In this document: positions 24,503 through 37,315 of the stretch, one piece after another
How the letters are laid out: every line of letters begins with the position of its first letter
Position numbering within the stretch: position 1 is the first letter of the stretch
NCBI GenBank assembly: GCA_029572965.1
Contig: JAKPQD010000309.1
Span: forward strand, 1 to 64,000
Direction of reading: 5' to 3'
Source: Bacteroidota bacterium
GTDB taxonomy: Bacteria; Bacteroidota; Bacteroidia; Bacteroidales; DTGW01
Length of the DNA: 64,000 bases
The notes under the pieces: generated by a model
Told to the model about the DNA's origin: nothing
Databases searched by the model: none
The model's input: only the letters and a program-made list of their open reading frames with translations
Translations under genes and position numbers: made by a program

Positions 24503-25561
24503 TTAATTTGCTTTGTCAGTAAAAAGCACTTTTCCTCCAGTTTGAAGAGCTTTAAAAATCTTTTGTTCAAGTTCGAGCATCAATTCAGGATTATCACGCA
24601 ATAGATTTTTTACGGCATCTCGTCCTTGTCCAAGTTTGGTGTCGCCATAACTAAACCAGGAACCGCTCTTTTTGATAATTTCGAGTTCAACTCCAAGGTC
24701 AACAATCTCGCCAGATTTACTAATACCTTCACCATACATAATGTCGAAATCGGCCTTTTTAAAAGGTGGAGCAAGTTTGTTTTTTACAATTTTTACCCTG
24801 GTACGTACTCCAAGTATCTCTTCCCCATCTTTAATCTGTTGGTTCTTACGAATATCAATTCGTACAGAAGCATAAAACTTTAAAGCATTACCGCCAGTAG
24901 TCGTTTCTGGGTTACCAAACATAACCCCAATCTTTTCACGGAGCTGGTTAATAAAAATACAGCAGGTATTTGTTTTGTTAATATTGGCAGTAAGCTTACG
25001 CAAAGCCTGTGACATAAGGCGGGCCTGCAATCCAAGCTTTGAATCGCCCATATCTCCTTCAATTTCTGCCTTTGGTGTTAATGCAGCAACAGAATCTATA
25101 ACTATAATGTCAATAGCTCCAGAACGGATCAATGCATCTGCAATCTCCAATGCTTGCTCTCCATTGTCAGGCTGCGAAATCAGAAGATTTTCGATATCAA
25201 CGCCCAATTTTTCAGCATAAAAGCGGTCAAAAGCATGTTCTGCATCAATAAAAGCTGCAATCCCACCAGCCTTCTGAGCTTCAGCCATAGCATGAATGGC
25301 AAGGGTTGTCTTTCCTGATGACTCGGGTCCATAAATCTCAATAACCCTGCCTCGTGGATAACCTCCAACACCCAAAGCATAGTCTAACCCAATTGACCCC
25401 GATGAAATAACAGGAACATCAAGTGCTGCCTTTTCTCCCATACGCATGATAGTTCCTTTGCCATAGTCTTTATCAATTTTATCAATAGTAAGCTGAAGGG
25501 CTTTTAACTTTTCTTTGTTTATCTCTTTTTTTGTTTGTTCTACATCTGTGTTTTGTGCCAT
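24503..25561 (-). CDS. recA: Recombinase A
   Basis: The 352-residue protein forms filaments on single-stranded DNA, drives strand exchange and triggers LexA-type autocleavage. Motifs: Walker [12 protein letters not shown], catalytic Glu in FIDAEHAF, Walker [12 protein letters not shown], the L2 region with [12 protein letters not shown], and [12 protein letters not shown]-like [21 protein letters not shown]- and C-termini are complete. The downstream gene starts 19 bases after the stop. DUF3467 lies 34 bases upstream in the same direction, so it heads the transcript. Confidence 0.98.
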   Translation of the reverse strand: MAQNTDVEQTKKEINKEKLKALQLTIDKIDKDYGKGTIMRMGEKAALDVPVISSGSIGLDYALGVGGYPRGRVIEIYGPESSGKTTLAIHAMAEAQKAGGIAAFIDAEHAFDRFYAEKLGVDIENLLISQPDNGEQALEIADALIRSGAIDIIVIDSVAALTPKAEIEGDMGDSKLGLQARLMSQALRKLTANINKTNTCCIFINQLREKIGVMFGNPETTTGGNALKFYASVRIDIRKNQQIKDGEEILGVRTRVKIVKNKLAPPFKKADFDIMYGEGISKSGEIVDLGVELEIIKKSGSWFSYGDTKLGQGRDAVKNLLRDNPELMLELEQKIFKALQTGGKVLFTDKAN

Positions 25562-25595
25562 AATTTGATTTTTTAAAGTTTATTGTTTTAGGGGT

Positions 25596-25907
25596 TTATG
25601 CCTGAGCTATAGGGCCTCCAAAATTCATCGGAATAGGTGGAATTTGTTCAACATTTTTAATCTGGCCATTAACCGCTTCATATTTTGCAATATTGTCTTT
25701 CAAAGCAAATAAAAGTCTTTTGGCATGCTCCGGGGTCAATATAATACGAGACTTGACATCAGCCTTGGGCATCCCGGGCATTATCCTTACAAAGTCAATA
25801 ATAAACTCTGAAGGTGAATGAGTTATGATGGCCAAGTTGGAATATATCCCTTGTGCAACTTCTTCTTTTAACTCAATCTGCAACTCGTTTTTATTTTCGT
25901 TTTCCAT
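25596..25907 (-). CDS. DUF3467 domain protein
   Basis: The 103-residue protein matches DUF3467 (PF11950), common in Bacteroidota and other bacteria. The characteristic parts are GIYSNLAIITHSPSEFIIDF, the P-G-M-P-K-A-D-V-x-S-R-I-I-L-T-P-E-H-A-K segment and a Pro-rich tail. The function of the family is not known. A near-consensus promoter lies upstream, and recA follows 34 bases downstream, so it may share DNA-damage regulation, although no LexA box is evident. Confidence 0.85.
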   Translation of the reverse strand: MENENKNELQIELKEEVAQGIYSNLAIITHSPSEFIIDFVRIMPGMPKADVKSRIILTPEHAKRLLFALKDNIAKYEAVNGQIKNVEQIPPIPMNFGGPIAQA

Positions 25908-25927
25908 ATTCTTTTCCTTTTTTGATA

Positions 25928-25959
25928 CAAATTTAGGGAATAAACATGAAGGATGTAAA
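25928..25959 (-). promoter_or_regulatory. Near-consensus promoter of DUF3467-recA
   Basis: On the - strand: TTTA (25959-25956), a 20-base spacer, and TAAATTTG (25935-25928), which differs from TTTG-N20-TAnnTTTG at one base. The ATG follows about 20 bases later. Confidence 0.55.
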
Positions 25960-25977
25960 TTTTGTTAATAATATAAT

Positions 25978-26018
25978 AAAAAAACGCCAAAGCTAACAAG
26001 CAATGGCGTTTTTTTATT
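25978..26018. terminator. Terminator after rpoC (bidirectional)
   Basis: AAAAAAACGCCA (25978-25989) pairs with TGGCGTTTTTTT (26004-26015) around a 14-base loop. Both strands read a stem followed by T's, which suits the end of the long rpoBC operon. Confidence 0.9.
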
Positions 26019-26030
26019 ATAAACCTATTG

Positions 26031-29000
26031 TTATTCTTCGTCTACTTCAACCTCATCTAATGACGAATCGCTAGATGTGACCAAACGGGCATACTCTTCG
26101 GCTGAACCTACAATAATATTCTGATATTCACGTAAACCTGTACCTGCAGGGATTTGATGGCCAACAATAACGTTTTCTTTCAAACCTTCCAATGTGTCAA
26201 CTTTACCAAATATCGCAGCTTCGTTCAATACCTTTGTTGTTTCCTGGAATGAAGCGGCCGAGAACCAGCTTTGGGTTTGAAGCGCAGCCCTGGTAATACC
26301 TTGAAGTATCTGACTTGATGTTGCTGGCAACGCATCACGTGCTTCTACTTGTCTCAAATCTCGACGCTTCAACAATGAATTTTCATCACGATGCTTACGA
26401 GCAGTAATAATCTGGCCAGCTTTCAGCGTAGTAGAATCTCCTGCATCAACAACAACCTTCTTGCCAAAGAGCTCGTCGTTTTCTGCCATGAATTCGAGCT
26501 TGTCAACAATCTGTTTTTCAAGGAACTTGGTATCGCCCGGATCTATGATTTCTACCTTGCGCATCATTTGTCTAACAATTACTTCAAAGTGTTTGTCATT
26601 GATTTTTACCCCTTGCAAACGATAAACTTCCTGGATTTCATTAACAATATATTCCTGTACTGCTGTAGGCCCTTTAATTGCTAAGATATCTGAAGGAGTA
26701 ATGGCTCCGTCTGAAAGTGGGGTGCCAGCTTTTACATAATCATTCTCCTGAACAAGTATTTGTTTTGACATGGAAACAAGATAATTCTTAACTTCTCCTG
26801 TTTTAGAAGTAATCTTAATTTCCCTGTTACCACGTTTGATCTTACCAAATGTAACTTCTCCATCAATTTCAGCTACAACAGCAGGGTTCGATGGGTTACG
26901 TGCTTCAAAAAGCTCGGTAACACGAGGAAGCCCCCCGGTGATGTCGCCAGACTTACCAACGTTACGAGGAATCTTAGCTATAATATCACCCGCTTTAATT
27001 GTATCTCCTTCTTCAACAATTACATGAGAAGTAACAGGCAAGTTATAAGACCGAACAATGTCTGAATCGTTGCTAATTACTTTAATCATAGGGTTTTTAG
27101 TCTTGTCCCTTGACTCAATAATTACTTTCTCTTTATATCCACTTTGCTCGTCAGATTCTTCTTTAAATGTAACACCATCAATAACCGAATCGAAGGCTAT
27201 CTTACCACTAACTTCAGAAATGATAAGCGCGTTGAATGGATCCCACTCACAAATACGTGTCCCTTTTGTAATCTCAGCACCATTCTTTACAAATAGTTTT
27301 GAACCATAAGGAATACTATTAGTTGTAAGGACACTACCCGTCTTTTTGTCCACCAAACGTACTTCTGCCATACGTCCAATAACAATATCAACTTTTTCAC
27401 CATCTCTTATCCCTTCAACTGTACGCAATTCATCTATCTCAATAATACCATCGTATTTAGCAATTAAATCCGATTCTGTGGCAATATTAGACGCAACACC
27501 ACCAACGTGAAATGTTCGAAGTGTAAGCTGTGTACCAGGCTCGCCAATTGATTGTGCGGCAATTACTCCTACCGCTTCGCCAATTTGCACCATGCGCCCT
27601 GTCGCTAAATTTCGTCCGTAACATTTTGCACATACCCCTTTCTTAGATTCACAGGTCAACACTGAACGGATTTCAACAGTATCTATAGGTGATTCTGAAA
27701 TCTTGGCAGCAATCTCTTCTGTAAATTCTTCTCCGGCACCAACAAGCAATTCGCCAGTCTGTGGGTGATAAATATCATGAACCGAGGTTCGCCCAAGAAT
27801 TCTTTCGTACAAAGACTCAACAATTTCTTCACTTTTCTTAATAGCAGAAGCTTCAAGCCCCCTCAATGTTCCACAGTCTGTTTCTGTTATAATCACATCT
27901 TGCGATACATCAACCAAACGTCGGGTAAGGTAACCTGCATCTGCAGTTTTCAAAGCAGTATCAGCCAAACCTTTACGAGCTCCGTGAGTAGAAATAAAGT
28001 ACTCAAGTACTGACAATCCTTCTTTAAAGTTAGAAAGAATAGGGTTTTCAATAATCTGGCTTTCTGTAGAACCTGATTTCTGAGGTTTTGCCATAAGACC
28101 ACGCATACCAGCCAACTGACGAATCTGCTCTTTAGAACCACGAGCTCCAGAATCAAGCATCATGTAAACAGGATTGAAGCCCTGATTGTGTGTACTGATT
28201 TTCTTCATAAGAATATCAGTCAGCTTGCTGTTTGTGTGAGTCCAGTTATCAATAACTTTATTGTAACGTTCGTTATAAGTAATGAAACCATTGTTGTATT
28301 GGCTAATGATTTCGTCAACTTCTTTATAACCAGCTTCTACAAGTTTATCTTTTTCTTCAGGAACAATTACATCGGCAAGGTTGAAAGAAAGGCCTCCGGT
28401 AAAAGCCATCTTAAACCCAAGTTCTTTAATATCATCAAGAAACTTAGCAGTACGGGATGTACCTGTAACTTTAAGTACCTTGCTGATAATATCTCGAAGT
28501 GACTTTTTAGTAAGAACTTCGTTAATATAACCCACCTCGCGAGGGACTACTTCGTTGAAAAGTACCCTGCCAATGGTAGTTTCAATAAACTTCCTGTCGG
28601 GTTCGTCCGTATAGTTATTTTTGATTTTAATCTTAGCATGCAAATCAACACGTTTCTCATTGAATGCTATGATAATTTCTTCTGATGAATAGAATGTCAT
28701 ACCTTCACCACGCACCTTGTGTTCTGGGGTACTCATACGTGGTTTGGTCATATAATAAAGCCCTAAAACCATGTCCTGAGAGGGGACCGTGATTGGTGCA
28801 CCATTTGCGGGGTTAAGGATATTGTGGGAAGCTAACATCAATATTTGAGCTTCAAGAATAGCTGCATTGCCTAATGGCAGGTGTACAGCCATTTGGTCAC
28901 CATCAAAGTCAGCGTTGAACGCAGTACAAACGAGTGGGTGCAATTGAATAGCTTTACCTTCAATAAGTTTAGGCTGAAAAGCCTGAATACCCAAACGGTG

Positions 29001-30323
29001 AAGAGTCGGGGCCCGGTTCAACAATACCGGGTGTCCCTTCAAAACGTTTTCAAGGATATCCCAAATAACAGCATCTTTTCTTTCTACAATTTTTTTAGCT
29101 GATTTTACAGTCTTTACAATACCTCTTTCAAGAAGTTTCCTTACAATAAAAGGTTTGTAAAGCTCTGCAGCCATATCTTTGGGCAAACCACATTCGTGCA
29201 ACTTAAGCTCTGGACCTACAACAATTACCGAACGTGCAGAATAGTCAACACGTTTACCAAGTAAATTTTGACGAAAACGGCCTTGTTTCCCTTTTAAGCT
29301 GTCTGATAATGATTTCAAAGGCCTGTTAGCATCAGTTTTAACAGCACTTGCTTTACGAGAGTTGTCAAACAATGAGTCAACAGCTTCCTGTAACATACGT
29401 TTTTCGTTACGTAAAATTACTTCTGGAGCTTTGATTTCTAAAAGCCTTTTTAAACGGTTGTTTCGGATAATAACCCTTCTGTAAAGGTCGTTGAGATCTG
29501 ACGTAGCAAAACGTCCCCCATCGAGAGGGACCAAAGGCCTTAATTCTGGAGGAATTACTGGAATAACCTTGCAAATCATCCACTCAGGCTTGTTGGTTTC
29601 TTTAGATTCACGGAAAGCTTCAACAACCTGAAGCCTTTTCAAAGCCTCACTTTTACGTTGTTGTGATGTTTCTTTGCTAGCCTGGTTACGAAGTGAATAT
29701 GAAAGATTGTCTAATTCTATTTTTTCAAGAAGCATATGAATACCTTCAGCGCCCATTTTTGCAATAAATTTACTTGGGTCACTATCATCAAGATATTGGT
29801 TTTCCTTAGGAAGAGTTTCTAAAATATCAAGATATTCTTCTTCGGTAAGCAAATCCATTTCCTTAATTCCGTCGGCAGCTTTAATACCAGCATTTACTAC
29901 AACATATCTTTCATAGTATATAATAGAGTCAAGCTTTTTGCTTGGAATACCAAGTAAATAACCAATTTTGTTAGGAATTGACCTGAAATACCAAATATGG
30001 GCAACAGGAACCACAAGATTAATATGCCCCATACGTTCGCGACGTACTTTTTTCTCAGTTACTTCAACACCGCAACGATCGCAAACAATCCCTTTATACC
30101 TGATTCGCTTGTATTTGCCGCAATGGCATTCATAATCTTTAACTGGTCCAAAAATACGTTCGCAAAATAAACCGTCTCGCTCTGGTTTATAAGTACGATA
30201 ATTGATAGTTTCTGGCTTAAGTACTTCACCGCTGGAATGTTCAAGAATTTCTTCGGGAGAAGCCAAACCTATAGCTATCTTTGAAAAGCTGCTTTTTTGT
30301 TTATTATCTTTTCTGAATGACAT
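26031..30323 (-). CDS. rpoC: RNA polymerase beta' subunit
   Basis: The 1430-residue largest RNA polymerase subunit. Visible landmarks: the N-terminal zinc site (CHCG...CDRCG near residue 70), [20 protein letters not shown], the active-site [16 protein letters not shown] holding the catalytic Mg2+ with three Asp residues, and the second zinc site ([19 protein letters not shown]). [18 protein letters not shown] (trigger loop and bridge-helix region) is also present. The length is normal for Bacteroidota. It lies 54 bases downstream of rpoB in the same transcript and ends at a strong terminator. Confidence 0.99.
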   Translation of the reverse strand: MSFRKDNKQKSSFSKIAIGLASPEEILEHSSGEVLKPETINYRTYKPERDGLFCERIFGPVKDYECHCGKYKRIRYKGIVCDRCGVEVTEKKVRRERMGHINLVVPVAHIWYFRSIPNKIGYLLGIPSKKLDSIIYYERYVVVNAGIKAADGIKEMDLLTEEEYLDILETLPKENQYLDDSDPSKFIAKMGAEGIHMLLEKIELDNLSYSLRNQASKETSQQRKSEALKRLQVVEAFRESKETNKPEWMICKVIPVIPPELRPLVPLDGGRFATSDLNDLYRRVIIRNNRLKRLLEIKAPEVILRNEKRMLQEAVDSLFDNSRKASAVKTDANRPLKSLSDSLKGKQGRFRQNLLGKRVDYSARSVIVVGPELKLHECGLPKDMAAELYKPFIVRKLLERGIVKTVKSAKKIVERKDAVIWDILENVLKGHPVLLNRAPTLHRLGIQAFQPKLIEGKAIQLHPLVCTAFNADFDGDQMAVHLPLGNAAILEAQILMLASHNILNPANGAPITVPSQDMVLGLYYMTKPRMSTPEHKVRGEGMTFYSSEEIIIAFNEKRVDLHAKIKIKNNYTDEPDRKFIETTIGRVLFNEVVPREVGYINEVLTKKSLRDIISKVLKVTGTSRTAKFLDDIKELGFKMAFTGGLSFNLADVIVPEEKDKLVEAGYKEVDEIISQYNNGFITYNERYNKVIDNWTHTNSKLTDILMKKISTHNQGFNPVYMMLDSGARGSKEQIRQLAGMRGLMAKPQKSGSTESQIIENPILSNFKEGLSVLEYFISTHGARKGLADTALKTADAGYLTRRLVDVSQDVIITETDCGTLRGLEASAIKKSEEIVESLYERILGRTSVHDIYHPQTGELLVGAGEEFTEEIAAKISESPIDTVEIRSVLTCESKKGVCAKCYGRNLATGRMVQIGEAVGVIAAQSIGEPGTQLTLRTFHVGGVASNIATESDLIAKYDGIIEIDELRTVEGIRDGEKVDIVIGRMAEVRLVDKKTGSVLTTNSIPYGSKLFVKNGAEITKGTRICEWDPFNALIISEVSGKIAFDSVIDGVTFKEESDEQSGYKEKVIIESRDKTKNPMIKVISNDSDIVRSYNLPVTSHVIVEEGDTIKAGDIIAKIPRNVGKSGDITGGLPRVTELFEARNPSNPAVVAEIDGEVTFGKIKRGNREIKITSKTGEVKNYLVSMSKQILVQENDYVKAGTPLSDGAITPSDILAIKGPTAVQEYIVNEIQEVYRLQGVKINDKHFEVIVRQMMRKVEIIDPGDTKFLEKQIVDKLEFMAENDELFGKKVVVDAGDSTTLKAGQIITARKHRDENSLLKRRDLRQVEARDALPATSSQILQGITRAALQTQSWFSAASFQETTKVLNEAAIFGKVDTLEGLKENVIVGHQIPAGTGLREYQNIIVGSAEEYARLVTSSDSSLDEVEVDEE

Positions 30324-30377
30324 ACGTCGCTATTTTTTCATTTACTAAAAAGACTCTACATTCAATGTTTCCCAATA

Positions 30378-33300
30378 TTAATTGGTCATGTTGATACTCA
30401 AACACAAACCTCTGAGCTCATGCAGCAACACGTTCAATGACTCAGGAATACCAGGGACAGGCATTGGCTCTCCTTTAACAATTGATTCGTATGCTTTAGC
30501 CCTGCCTATTACATCGTCTGACTTAATTGTCAGAATTTCCTGCAATATATTAGCAGCACCGAATGCTTCAAGCGCCCAAACCTCCATTTCACCAAAACGC
30601 TGGCCCCCAAATTGTGCTTTACCACCAAGAGGTTGTTGTGTAATAAGTGAATATGGCCCAATTGAACGAGCATGCATCTTATCGTCAACCATGTGACCAA
30701 GTTTCAGCATGTATATAACACCTACTGTTGCAGGCTGATCGAACTTCTCACCTGTACCTCCATCGTATAAGTATGTTCTACCATAATTAGGGATTCCGGC
30801 TTTTTGCGTATATTCATTAATTTGTTCAATTGAAGCTCCATCAAAAATTGGTGTAGAGAACTTAACTCCAAGCTCTTTCCCTGCCCAACCAAGTACAGTT
30901 TCATATATCTGTCCAAGATTCATACGAGAAGGCACACCAAGCGGGTTCAATACAATATCTACAGGAGTACCATCTTCAAGAAATGGCATATCTTCACGAC
31001 GTACAATACGAGATACAATCCCTTTGTTACCGTGACGCCCTGCCATTTTGTCCCCTACTCGCACTTTTCTCTTTTTAGCAATATAAACTTTAGCTAGTTG
31101 AACAATTCCGGCAGGCAATTCATCTCCAATCTGCAAATTGTGCTTTTTGCGCTTATATATGCTATCTATTTCCTTATATTTTAAAATATAATTATGGAAA
31201 AGATCTTTAATGATTTGGTTCTTGTCTTTATCTGTTGTCCACTTACTTGGGTTAACATTCATAAAATCAAGATCCTGTAACATCTTCTGGCTAAATTTTA
31301 CTCCTTTCGGAATAACATCAACGTTCAGGAAATCCTTAACTCCTTGCGAAGTTTTTCCATTTACAACAATGAAAAGTTTATCTACCATCTTGGCTTTCAA
31401 CTCTTCTGTTTGTCTTATGAAATCATCTTCAATTTTTTGAATAAGGTTCTTTTCATTGATAACTTTAGCCCCTTTCTTTTCTTTCATAGCTCTTGAAAAG
31501 AGCCTTGTATCTATGACAGTTCCATCAAGAGAAGGAGTTGCCTTTAAAGAAGCATCTTTTACATCACCAGCTTTATCACCAAAAATAGCCCTAAGCAGTT
31601 TTTCTTCTGGTGAAGGTTCTGTCTCTCCTTTAGGAGTTATTTTACCAATAAGAATATCTCCGGGCTTTACATCTGCACCTACACGAATAATTCCATTCTC
31701 ATCAAGGTTACGGGTTGCTTCTTCACTTACATTCGGTATATCAGCAGTAAGTTCCTCCAAACCTCGTTTTGTATCACGAACCTCGAGTAAGTATTCATCT
31801 ATATGGATTGAAGTGAACATGTCTTCACTCACTACCCTTTCGCTGATAACAATAGCATCCTCAAAATTATAACCTTTCCATGGCATGAATGCTACCATCA
31901 AGTTTCGGCCAAGCGCAAGTTCTCCTTTTTCGGCTGAATACCCTTCTGTTAGTATTTGACCTTTCTCAACTTTATCTCCTTTTTTAACAAGTGGTTTTAA
32001 GTTGATACAAGTACTTTGGTTTGTCTTTAAAAATTTAGGCAAACGGTATGTCTTTACTGGCTCATCAAAACTTACAAACTTCTCATCTTCTGTAAGGGCC
32101 ATACGAATTTTTATTTCGTTAGCATCAACATACTCAACAACCCCATCACATTCAGCCTGGATATGAATACGAGAGTCTGTAATAACCTGCTCTTCAATAC
32201 CTGTACCAACAATAGGAGATTCGGGCCTGATCAGAGGCACTGCCTGACGCATCATGTTTGACCCCATCAACGCACGGTTTGCATCATCGTGCTCAAGAAA
32301 TGGAATAAGTGAAGCAGCAATAGAAGCAATCTGGTTTGGGGCAACGTCCATCAAATGAACTTCTTCGCCGGATACCTGAGGATAGTCAGCTTCAAGCCTT
32401 GACTTAATACGTTGTTCAGCAAATGTCCCATCGTTGTTGAGCTTAGCATTTGCATGAGCTATTATTTTACCTTCTTCTTCTTCTGCGCTCATGTACATTA
32501 CACCTTCTTCAGAAAGATCTACCTTTCCGGCTTCTACTTTACGATAAGGTGTTTCAATGAAACCTAAAGCGTTAATTTTTGCAAAAACGCAAAGTGAGTT
32601 GATAAGACCAATGTTTGGCCCTTCAGGAGTCTCAATAGGGCAAAGACGTCCATAGTGAGTGTAGTGAACGTCACGAACCTCAAAACCTGCCCTGTCTCGC
32701 GAAAGACCTCCTGGTCCCAATGCAGACAAACGACGTTTGTGTGTCATTTCTGCCAGTGGGTTGGTTTGGTCCATGAACTGGGATAATTGGTTGGTTCCGA
32801 AGAATGAATTGATAACCGAAGATAATGTTTTAGCATTAATCAGGTCAGTTGGGGTAAATACTTCGTTGTCGCGTACGTTCATTCTTTCTCTGATAGTACG
32901 TGCCATACGAGCTAAACCAACACTAAACTGGTTGTACAATTGCTCTCCAACAGTCCTGACCCTACGGTTACTTAAGTGGTCTATATCATCAACATCTGTC
33001 TTAGAGTTGATAAGCTCAATAAGATGTTTTATGATTGAAATAATGTCTTCTTTAGTAAGAACTTTAGTTTCACTAGGGATATTTAAGCCAAGTTTACGGT
33101 TGATTTTGAAACGGCCAACATCTCCTAAATCGTAACGTTTGTCTGAAAAGAATAACTTATCAATCACATCACGGGCAGTAGCTTCATCGGGAGGTTCACT
33201 GTTTCGCAACTGTCTGTATATATGAAGTACAGCATCCTTTTCTGAGTTACAAGGGTCTTTTTGTAAAGTGTTATATATTATAGCATAATCAATCATATTG

Positions 33301-34196
33301 GTACCTTCTTTATGCAAAAGAATGGTATCAACATTTGCGTCAACAATTAAGTCGATATGATCGTTTTCCAAAACTGTTTCACGGTCAATAACAACTTCAT
33401 TACGCTCGATTGAAACTACTTCACCGGTATCTTCATCAACAAAGTCTTCAATCCATGACTTCAAAACTCTTGCAGCAAGACGTCTTCCAACAAGTTTTTT
33501 AAGGGCACTTTTTGAAACTTTTACTTCATCAGCAAGGTCAAAAATTTCAAGAATACTCTTGTCACTTTCATACCCAATTGCACGTAACAATGTAGTAACA
33601 GGAAGCTTTTTCTTCCTGTCAATGTATGCATACATTACGTTATTGATGTCAGTAGTAAATTCTATCCACGAACCTTTGAAAGGAATAATTCTTGCAGAAT
33701 AGATTTTTGTACCATTGGTATGTACATTTTGAGCAAAAAATACACCCGGAGACCTGTGTAATTGTGACACAACAACACGTTCAGCGCCATTGATGACAAA
33801 AGTCCCTCGTGGAGTCATGTATGGAATTGTTCCAAGATATACGTCCTGAATAACTGTGTCAAAATCTTCGTGTTCAGGATCGTTGCAATACAATTTGAGT
33901 TTAGCTTTCAAAGGAAGACTATAGGTCAAGCCTCTTTCAAGACACTCTTCGATAGTATATCTGGCAGGATCAATATAATAATCGATAAATTCTAAAACAA
34001 AGTTGTTCCGGGAGTCTGTAATAGGAAAATTTTCCTGGAACACTTTAAATAAACCTTCGCTCTTTCTGTTCTCTGGAGTTGTCTCGAGCTGAAAGAAATC
34101 AGCAAATGATTTTATTTGGATCTCAAGAAAATCGGGATACGCTAACCGATTTTTTGAAGAAGCAAAACTTATTCTTTCAATATTCTTTGAAGCCAT
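30378..34196 (-). CDS. rpoB: RNA polymerase beta subunit
   Basis: The 1272-residue catalytic subunit. Landmarks: HRSPGVFF, the rifampicin pocket [19 protein letters not shown] and [18 protein letters not shown] (residues equivalent to E. coli Asp516, His526 and Ser531 are the wild-type types), [33 protein letters not shown], and the C-terminal [18 protein letters not shown]. By eye it shows none of the commonest rifampicin-resistance substitutions. It lies about 100 bases after rplL, the ancestral rplJL-rpoBC order. Confidence 0.99.
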   Translation of the reverse strand: MASKNIERISFASSKNRLAYPDFLEIQIKSFADFFQLETTPENRKSEGLFKVFQENFPITDSRNNFVLEFIDYYIDPARYTIEECLERGLTYSLPLKAKLKLYCNDPEHEDFDTVIQDVYLGTIPYMTPRGTFVINGAERVVVSQLHRSPGVFFAQNVHTNGTKIYSARIIPFKGSWIEFTTDINNVMYAYIDRKKKLPVTTLLRAIGYESDKSILEIFDLADEVKVSKSALKKLVGRRLAARVLKSWIEDFVDEDTGEVVSIERNEVVIDRETVLENDHIDLIVDANVDTILLHKEGTNMIDYAIIYNTLQKDPCNSEKDAVLHIYRQLRNSEPPDEATARDVIDKLFFSDKRYDLGDVGRFKINRKLGLNIPSETKVLTKEDIISIIKHLIELINSKTDVDDIDHLSNRRVRTVGEQLYNQFSVGLARMARTIRERMNVRDNEVFTPTDLINAKTLSSVINSFFGTNQLSQFMDQTNPLAEMTHKRRLSALGPGGLSRDRAGFEVRDVHYTHYGRLCPIETPEGPNIGLINSLCVFAKINALGFIETPYRKVEAGKVDLSEEGVMYMSAEEEEGKIIAHANAKLNNDGTFAEQRIKSRLEADYPQVSGEEVHLMDVAPNQIASIAASLIPFLEHDDANRALMGSNMMRQAVPLIRPESPIVGTGIEEQVITDSRIHIQAECDGVVEYVDANEIKIRMALTEDEKFVSFDEPVKTYRLPKFLKTNQSTCINLKPLVKKGDKVEKGQILTEGYSAEKGELALGRNLMVAFMPWKGYNFEDAIVISERVVSEDMFTSIHIDEYLLEVRDTKRGLEELTADIPNVSEEATRNLDENGIIRVGADVKPGDILIGKITPKGETEPSPEEKLLRAIFGDKAGDVKDASLKATPSLDGTVIDTRLFSRAMKEKKGAKVINEKNLIQKIEDDFIRQTEELKAKMVDKLFIVVNGKTSQGVKDFLNVDVIPKGVKFSQKMLQDLDFMNVNPSKWTTDKDKNQIIKDLFHNYILKYKEIDSIYKRKKHNLQIGDELPAGIVQLAKVYIAKKRKVRVGDKMAGRHGNKGIVSRIVRREDMPFLEDGTPVDIVLNPLGVPSRMNLGQIYETVLGWAGKELGVKFSTPIFDGASIEQINEYTQKAGIPNYGRTYLYDGGTGEKFDQPATVGVIYMLKLGHMVDDKMHARSIGPYSLITQQPLGGKAQFGGQRFGEMEVWALEAFGAANILQEILTIKSDDVIGRAKAYESIVKGEPMPVPGIPESLNVLLHELRGLCLSINMTN

Positions 34197-34302
34197 TGAT
34201 AGATTGGATTAAATTAACTCTATGAATAAAACGACAAAAAGGCTTAGGGAAATCCATGCTTTTGCATGGTCCCTAAACCCATGTATGATATATCAAAAGA
34301 TA

Positions 34303-34683
34303 TTATTTAATTTCAACTTCGGCTCCGGCTTCTGTTAATTGTGCTTTAATTGATTCTGCTTCTTCTTTTGATACTTTTTCTTTTACTGCTTTTGGTGTAG
34401 CATCAACTAAGTCTTTAGCTTCTTTTAAGCCAAGTCCTGTGATGTCTTTAACCAATTTTACTATTTGTAATTTAGCACCACCGGCACTGGTTAAAATAAC
34501 ATCGAATTGTGTTTTTTCTTCAGCTGCTGGAGCAGCACCACCAGCTGCTGGAGCTGCAGCTACAGCTACTGCAGCTGCAGCAGGTTCAATTCCATATTCG
34601 TCTTTTAAGATTTTTGCAAGTTCATTAACTTCTTTAACTGAAAGGTTAACAAGTTGTTCTGCGAAAGCTTTTAAATCTGCCAT
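34303..34683 (-). CDS. rplL: 50S ribosomal protein L7/L12
   Basis: The 126-residue stalk protein has an N-terminal dimerisation domain ([19 protein letters not shown]), an Ala/Pro/Gly-rich flexible hinge (about residues 35-55) and a globular C-terminal domain with [20 protein letters not shown]-like ([20 protein letters not shown]). The stalk recruits translation factors such as EF-Tu. Codons are the most strongly biased in the block. It follows rplJ by 50 bases, where L10 autoregulation of the operon usually operates upstream of rplJ. Confidence 0.98.
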   Translation of the reverse strand: MADLKAFAEQLVNLSVKEVNELAKILKDEYGIEPAAAAVAVAAAPAAGGAAPAAEEKTQFDVILTSAGGAKLQIVKLVKDITGLGLKEAKDLVDATPKAVKEKVSKEEAESIKAQLTEAGAEVEIK

Positions 34684-34733
34684 TTTTATAGAAATTTAAA
34701 ATGTTATTACTTTTTTTATTTGTTTTTAATTTG

Positions 34734-35255
34734 TTATTCAGGGCGTTCTGACAATGTCTTAACTACACCTGCAAGAGTATTCTTTCCTGACTGTAATGCT
34801 GAAACAACGTTTTTAGCTGGAGATTGTAACAACCCAATGATGTCGCCAATAAGTTCTTCTCTGGATTTAAGGCTTACAAGGGTATTTAATTGATTATCTC
34901 CTAAGTAAACGCTACCTTCAACATACGCAGCTTTAAGAATAGGTTTTTCACATTCTTTTCTAAATTCTTTAATAAGCTTGGCAGGAGCATTTCCTGTTTC
35001 GCAAAGTAATAAAGAAGATGAATTGTTTAAAACCCCATAAATTTCAGAGTAATCTCCTTCAATTTTTTCGAGCGCCTTTTTAAGCAAAGTATTTTTTACA
35101 ACTACAAGCTTAATCTTATTTTCAAAACATTTACGTCTTAATTTGCTAGTCGTAGCGGCATTAAGATTTGCAATATCTGCTACATAAAAATGTTTATTGG
35201 CTGAAATTTGCTCAACTAAATCTTCGATAATCGTGTTTTTTTCTTCTTTCCTCAT
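34734..35255 (-). CDS. rplJ: 50S ribosomal protein L10
   Basis: The 173-residue base of the ribosomal stalk binds 23S rRNA and several L7/L12 dimers. The N-terminal segment with AATTSKLRRKCFENKIKLVV, the conserved KNTLLKKAL and the C-terminal L7/L12-binding helix are recognisable. It is normally the translational autoregulator of rplJL. It lies 12 bases after rplA. Confidence 0.96.
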   Translation of the reverse strand: MRKEEKNTIIEDLVEQISANKHFYVADIANLNAATTSKLRRKCFENKIKLVVVKNTLLKKALEKIEGDYSEIYGVLNNSSSLLLCETGNAPAKLIKEFRKECEKPILKAAYVEGSVYLGDNQLNTLVSLKSREELIGDIIGLLQSPAKNVVSALQSGKNTLAGVVKTLSERPE

Positions 35256-35267
35256 AACATCAAAAGT

Positions 35268-35963
35268 TTACTCGGTCATTAATTTTGTATCAATCTTCAA
35301 TCCCGGGCTCATCGTTGAAGAAAGGTAAACACTTTTTACATAAGTACCTTTTGCAGAAGAAGGTTTAAGCTTCATGATAGTATTTAGGAATTCACGAGCA
35401 TTCTCTACAATTTTATCAGCTTCAAAAGAAACTTTTCCAATTGAAGTATGTACTATACCGAATTTATCAACTTTAAAGTCGATTTTACCCATTTTTACTT
35501 CTTTTACAGCTTTTCCAACTTCCATGGTAACTGTACCACTCTTAGGATTTGGCATAAGCCCACGAGGGCCTAATACACGACCGAGAGCTCCTATTTTGGC
35601 CATTACAGAAGGTAATGTAATAATCACATCTACATCTGTCCATCCATTTTTAATCTTTTCGATATAATCGTCAAGACCAACATAGTCTGCCCCGGCTTCC
35701 TTTGCTTCTTGTTCTTTATCGGGTGTACAGAGTACTAAAACTCTGGTTTGTTTGCCTGTTCCATTGGGCAATGTAACGACACCACGAACCATCTGATTAG
35801 CTTTTCTAGGATCTACACCAAGTCTTACATCAATGTCTATTGAAGCATCAAATTTTGTAGAAGTAATTTGCTTCAACAAAACTGCAGCTTCATCTAACTT
35901 ATAAAACTTAACTGTATCAACTTTAGACAGAGCTAATTTTCTGTTTTTCGTCAGTTTAGCCAT
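35268..35963 (-). CDS. rplA: 50S ribosomal protein L1
   Basis: The 231-residue L1 protein forms the mobile L1 stalk near the E site. Signature: [33 protein letters not shown], and [15 protein letters not shown]. The length is normal. In E. coli L1 represses its own operon by binding the rplK leader. The gap to rplK is 18 bases, so both are cotranscribed. Confidence 0.98.
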   Translation of the reverse strand: MAKLTKNRKLALSKVDTVKFYKLDEAAVLLKQITSTKFDASIDIDVRLGVDPRKANQMVRGVVTLPNGTGKQTRVLVLCTPDKEQEAKEAGADYVGLDDYIEKIKNGWTDVDVIITLPSVMAKIGALGRVLGPRGLMPNPKSGTVTMEVGKAVKEVKMGKIDFKVDKFGIVHTSIGKVSFEADKIVENAREFLNTIMKLKPSSAKGTYVKSVYLSSTMSPGLKIDTKLMTE

Positions 35964-35981
35964 TTATTCGTCTTATTTTTA

Positions 35982-36425
35982 TTAATTTTTTAACGGATTT
36001 TCACCAGTTATGGTGAGTCCCATGCTACGTGCTGTACCAGCAACCATACTCATAGCGCTCTCAATTGTAAAACAATTAAGGTCAGGCATTTTATTTTGTG
36101 CTATTTCTTTAACCTGATCCCAGGTAACAGACCCAACCTTATTTTTGTTTGGCTCAGGAGAACCGCCTTTTACTTTTGAAAGTTCAATAAGCTGAACAGC
36201 TGCCGGAGGGGTTTTGGTAATAAAGTCAAATGACTTATCGGCATACACAGTAATAACAACTGGTATAACCTTCCCTGCCATATTTTGGGTTCTTGCATTA
36301 AATTGCTTGCAAAACTCCATAATATTGATACCTTTCGAGCCTAATGCCGGCCCTACTGGTGGCGAAGGATTGGCTGCCCCTCCCTTAATTTGCAATTTTA
36401 CTAATCCAACTACTTCTTTTGCCAT
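35982..36425 (-). CDS. rplK: 50S ribosomal protein L11
   Basis: The 147-residue protein binds the GTPase-associated centre of 23S rRNA and supports RelA activation and factor binding. Seen: the N-terminal [20 protein letters not shown] and the C-terminal RNA-binding region ending with [11 protein letters not shown] 104-base spacer separates it from nusG, the usual place for an additional promoter. Confidence 0.98.
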   Translation of the reverse strand: MAKEVVGLVKLQIKGGAANPSPPVGPALGSKGINIMEFCKQFNARTQNMAGKVIPVVITVYADKSFDFITKTPPAAVQLIELSKVKGGSPEPNKNKVGSVTWDQVKEIAQNKMPDLNCFTIESAMSMVAGTARSMGLTITGENPLKN

Positions 36426-36529
36426 AATATATTAACATTAATATTGACTACCTGTTTGCTTTCTTACAAAGGGAAGCATTATTTACGAGAGGATTCTTCG
36501 TAATACTTAAACTGGTAAAGTCAAAGTTT

Positions 36530-37078
36530 TTATTCTTTTTCTACTTGCATGAAGTTCAACTCTAATGGTGTTTTTCGTCCAAAAATTTTAACCATTACTT
36601 TGAGTTTCTTCTTTTCTTCGTTTACTTCTTCAATAATACCAGAGAAACCATTGAATGGCCCATCAATAACTTTAACAGGTTCTCCAACATAAAACTGTAA
36701 AGCTACTTCTTCACCCATTTCAATGAGTTCATCAACTTTTCCTAATATCCTGTTTACTTCACTCAGCCTCAAAGGGGTAGGCTCATTACCTTTACTTCCT
36801 AAGAAACCCAATACATTTGGCACATCTTTTAATAAATGAGGTATTTCACCAACCAATTGAGCCTCTATTAATACATACCCAGGAAAAAAGATGCGTTCTT
36901 TACTAATGCGTTTCCCATTTCGCATCTGCACAACTTTCTCTGTAGGTATTAATACCTGAGTGATATAATTTTGTAAGTTAAGTCGATTGACTTCATTATC
37001 AATGTATTCCTTAACTTTTTTTTCCTTACCGCCTACAGCTCTAAGGACATACCATTTTTTTTCTTTTTGTTGGTCCAT
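36530..37078 (-). CDS. nusG: Transcription termination/antitermination factor NusG
   Basis: The 182-residue protein has an N-terminal NGN domain (KWYVLRAVGGKEKKVKEYI) and a C-terminal KOW domain (GEPVKVIDGPFNGFSGIIEE). It rides on RNA polymerase, aids elongation and links transcription to translation or Rho. The length is normal. It follows secE by 17 bases. Confidence 0.98.
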   Translation of the reverse strand: MDQQKEKKWYVLRAVGGKEKKVKEYIDNEVNRLNLQNYITQVLIPTEKVVQMRNGKRISKERIFFPGYVLIEAQLVGEIPHLLKDVPNVLGFLGSKGNEPTPLRLSEVNRILGKVDELIEMGEEVALQFYVGEPVKVIDGPFNGFSGIIEEVNEEKKKLKVMVKIFGRKTPLELNFMQVEKE

Positions 37079-37095
37079 TTATCAAGTGCTCCAGC

Positions 37096-37299
37096 TTAAG
37101 AAAAAATACTATAAATGCCACTAACCCCATATTTAAATACCAGGTCCATAGCTAATACAATCAGTGCAAATATCACTGAAGCTATCATTACTATGATGCT
37201 ACTACTTTGCAATTCGTTCCATGTAGGCCATGAAACTTTGTGCATAAGCTCAGTGTATGATTCACTAATGTAATTCTTTATTCTCTTAAAAAAATTCAT
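37096..37299 (-). CDS. secE: Preprotein translocase subunit SecE
   Basis: The 67-residue single-span inner-membrane protein. It shows the amphipathic cytoplasmic helix with the conserved E-L-x-K-V-S-W-P-T motif (YTELMHKVSWPTWNELQ) and one membrane segment (residues about 34-55). It clamps SecY in the translocon. It starts 16 bases after tRNA-Trp and precedes nusG. Confidence 0.96.
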   Translation of the reverse strand: MNFFKRIKNYISESYTELMHKVSWPTWNELQSSSIIVMIASVIFALIVLAMDLVFKYGVSGIYSIFS

Positions 37300-37315
37300 A
37301 TGTTAATAAATGAAG

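Noticed and set aside
24484-24570. Longer N-terminus for the O-antigen-ligase-like protein
   Set aside because: It would overlap the end of recA by 68 bases; the ATG at 24483 gives a normal membrane-protein start.
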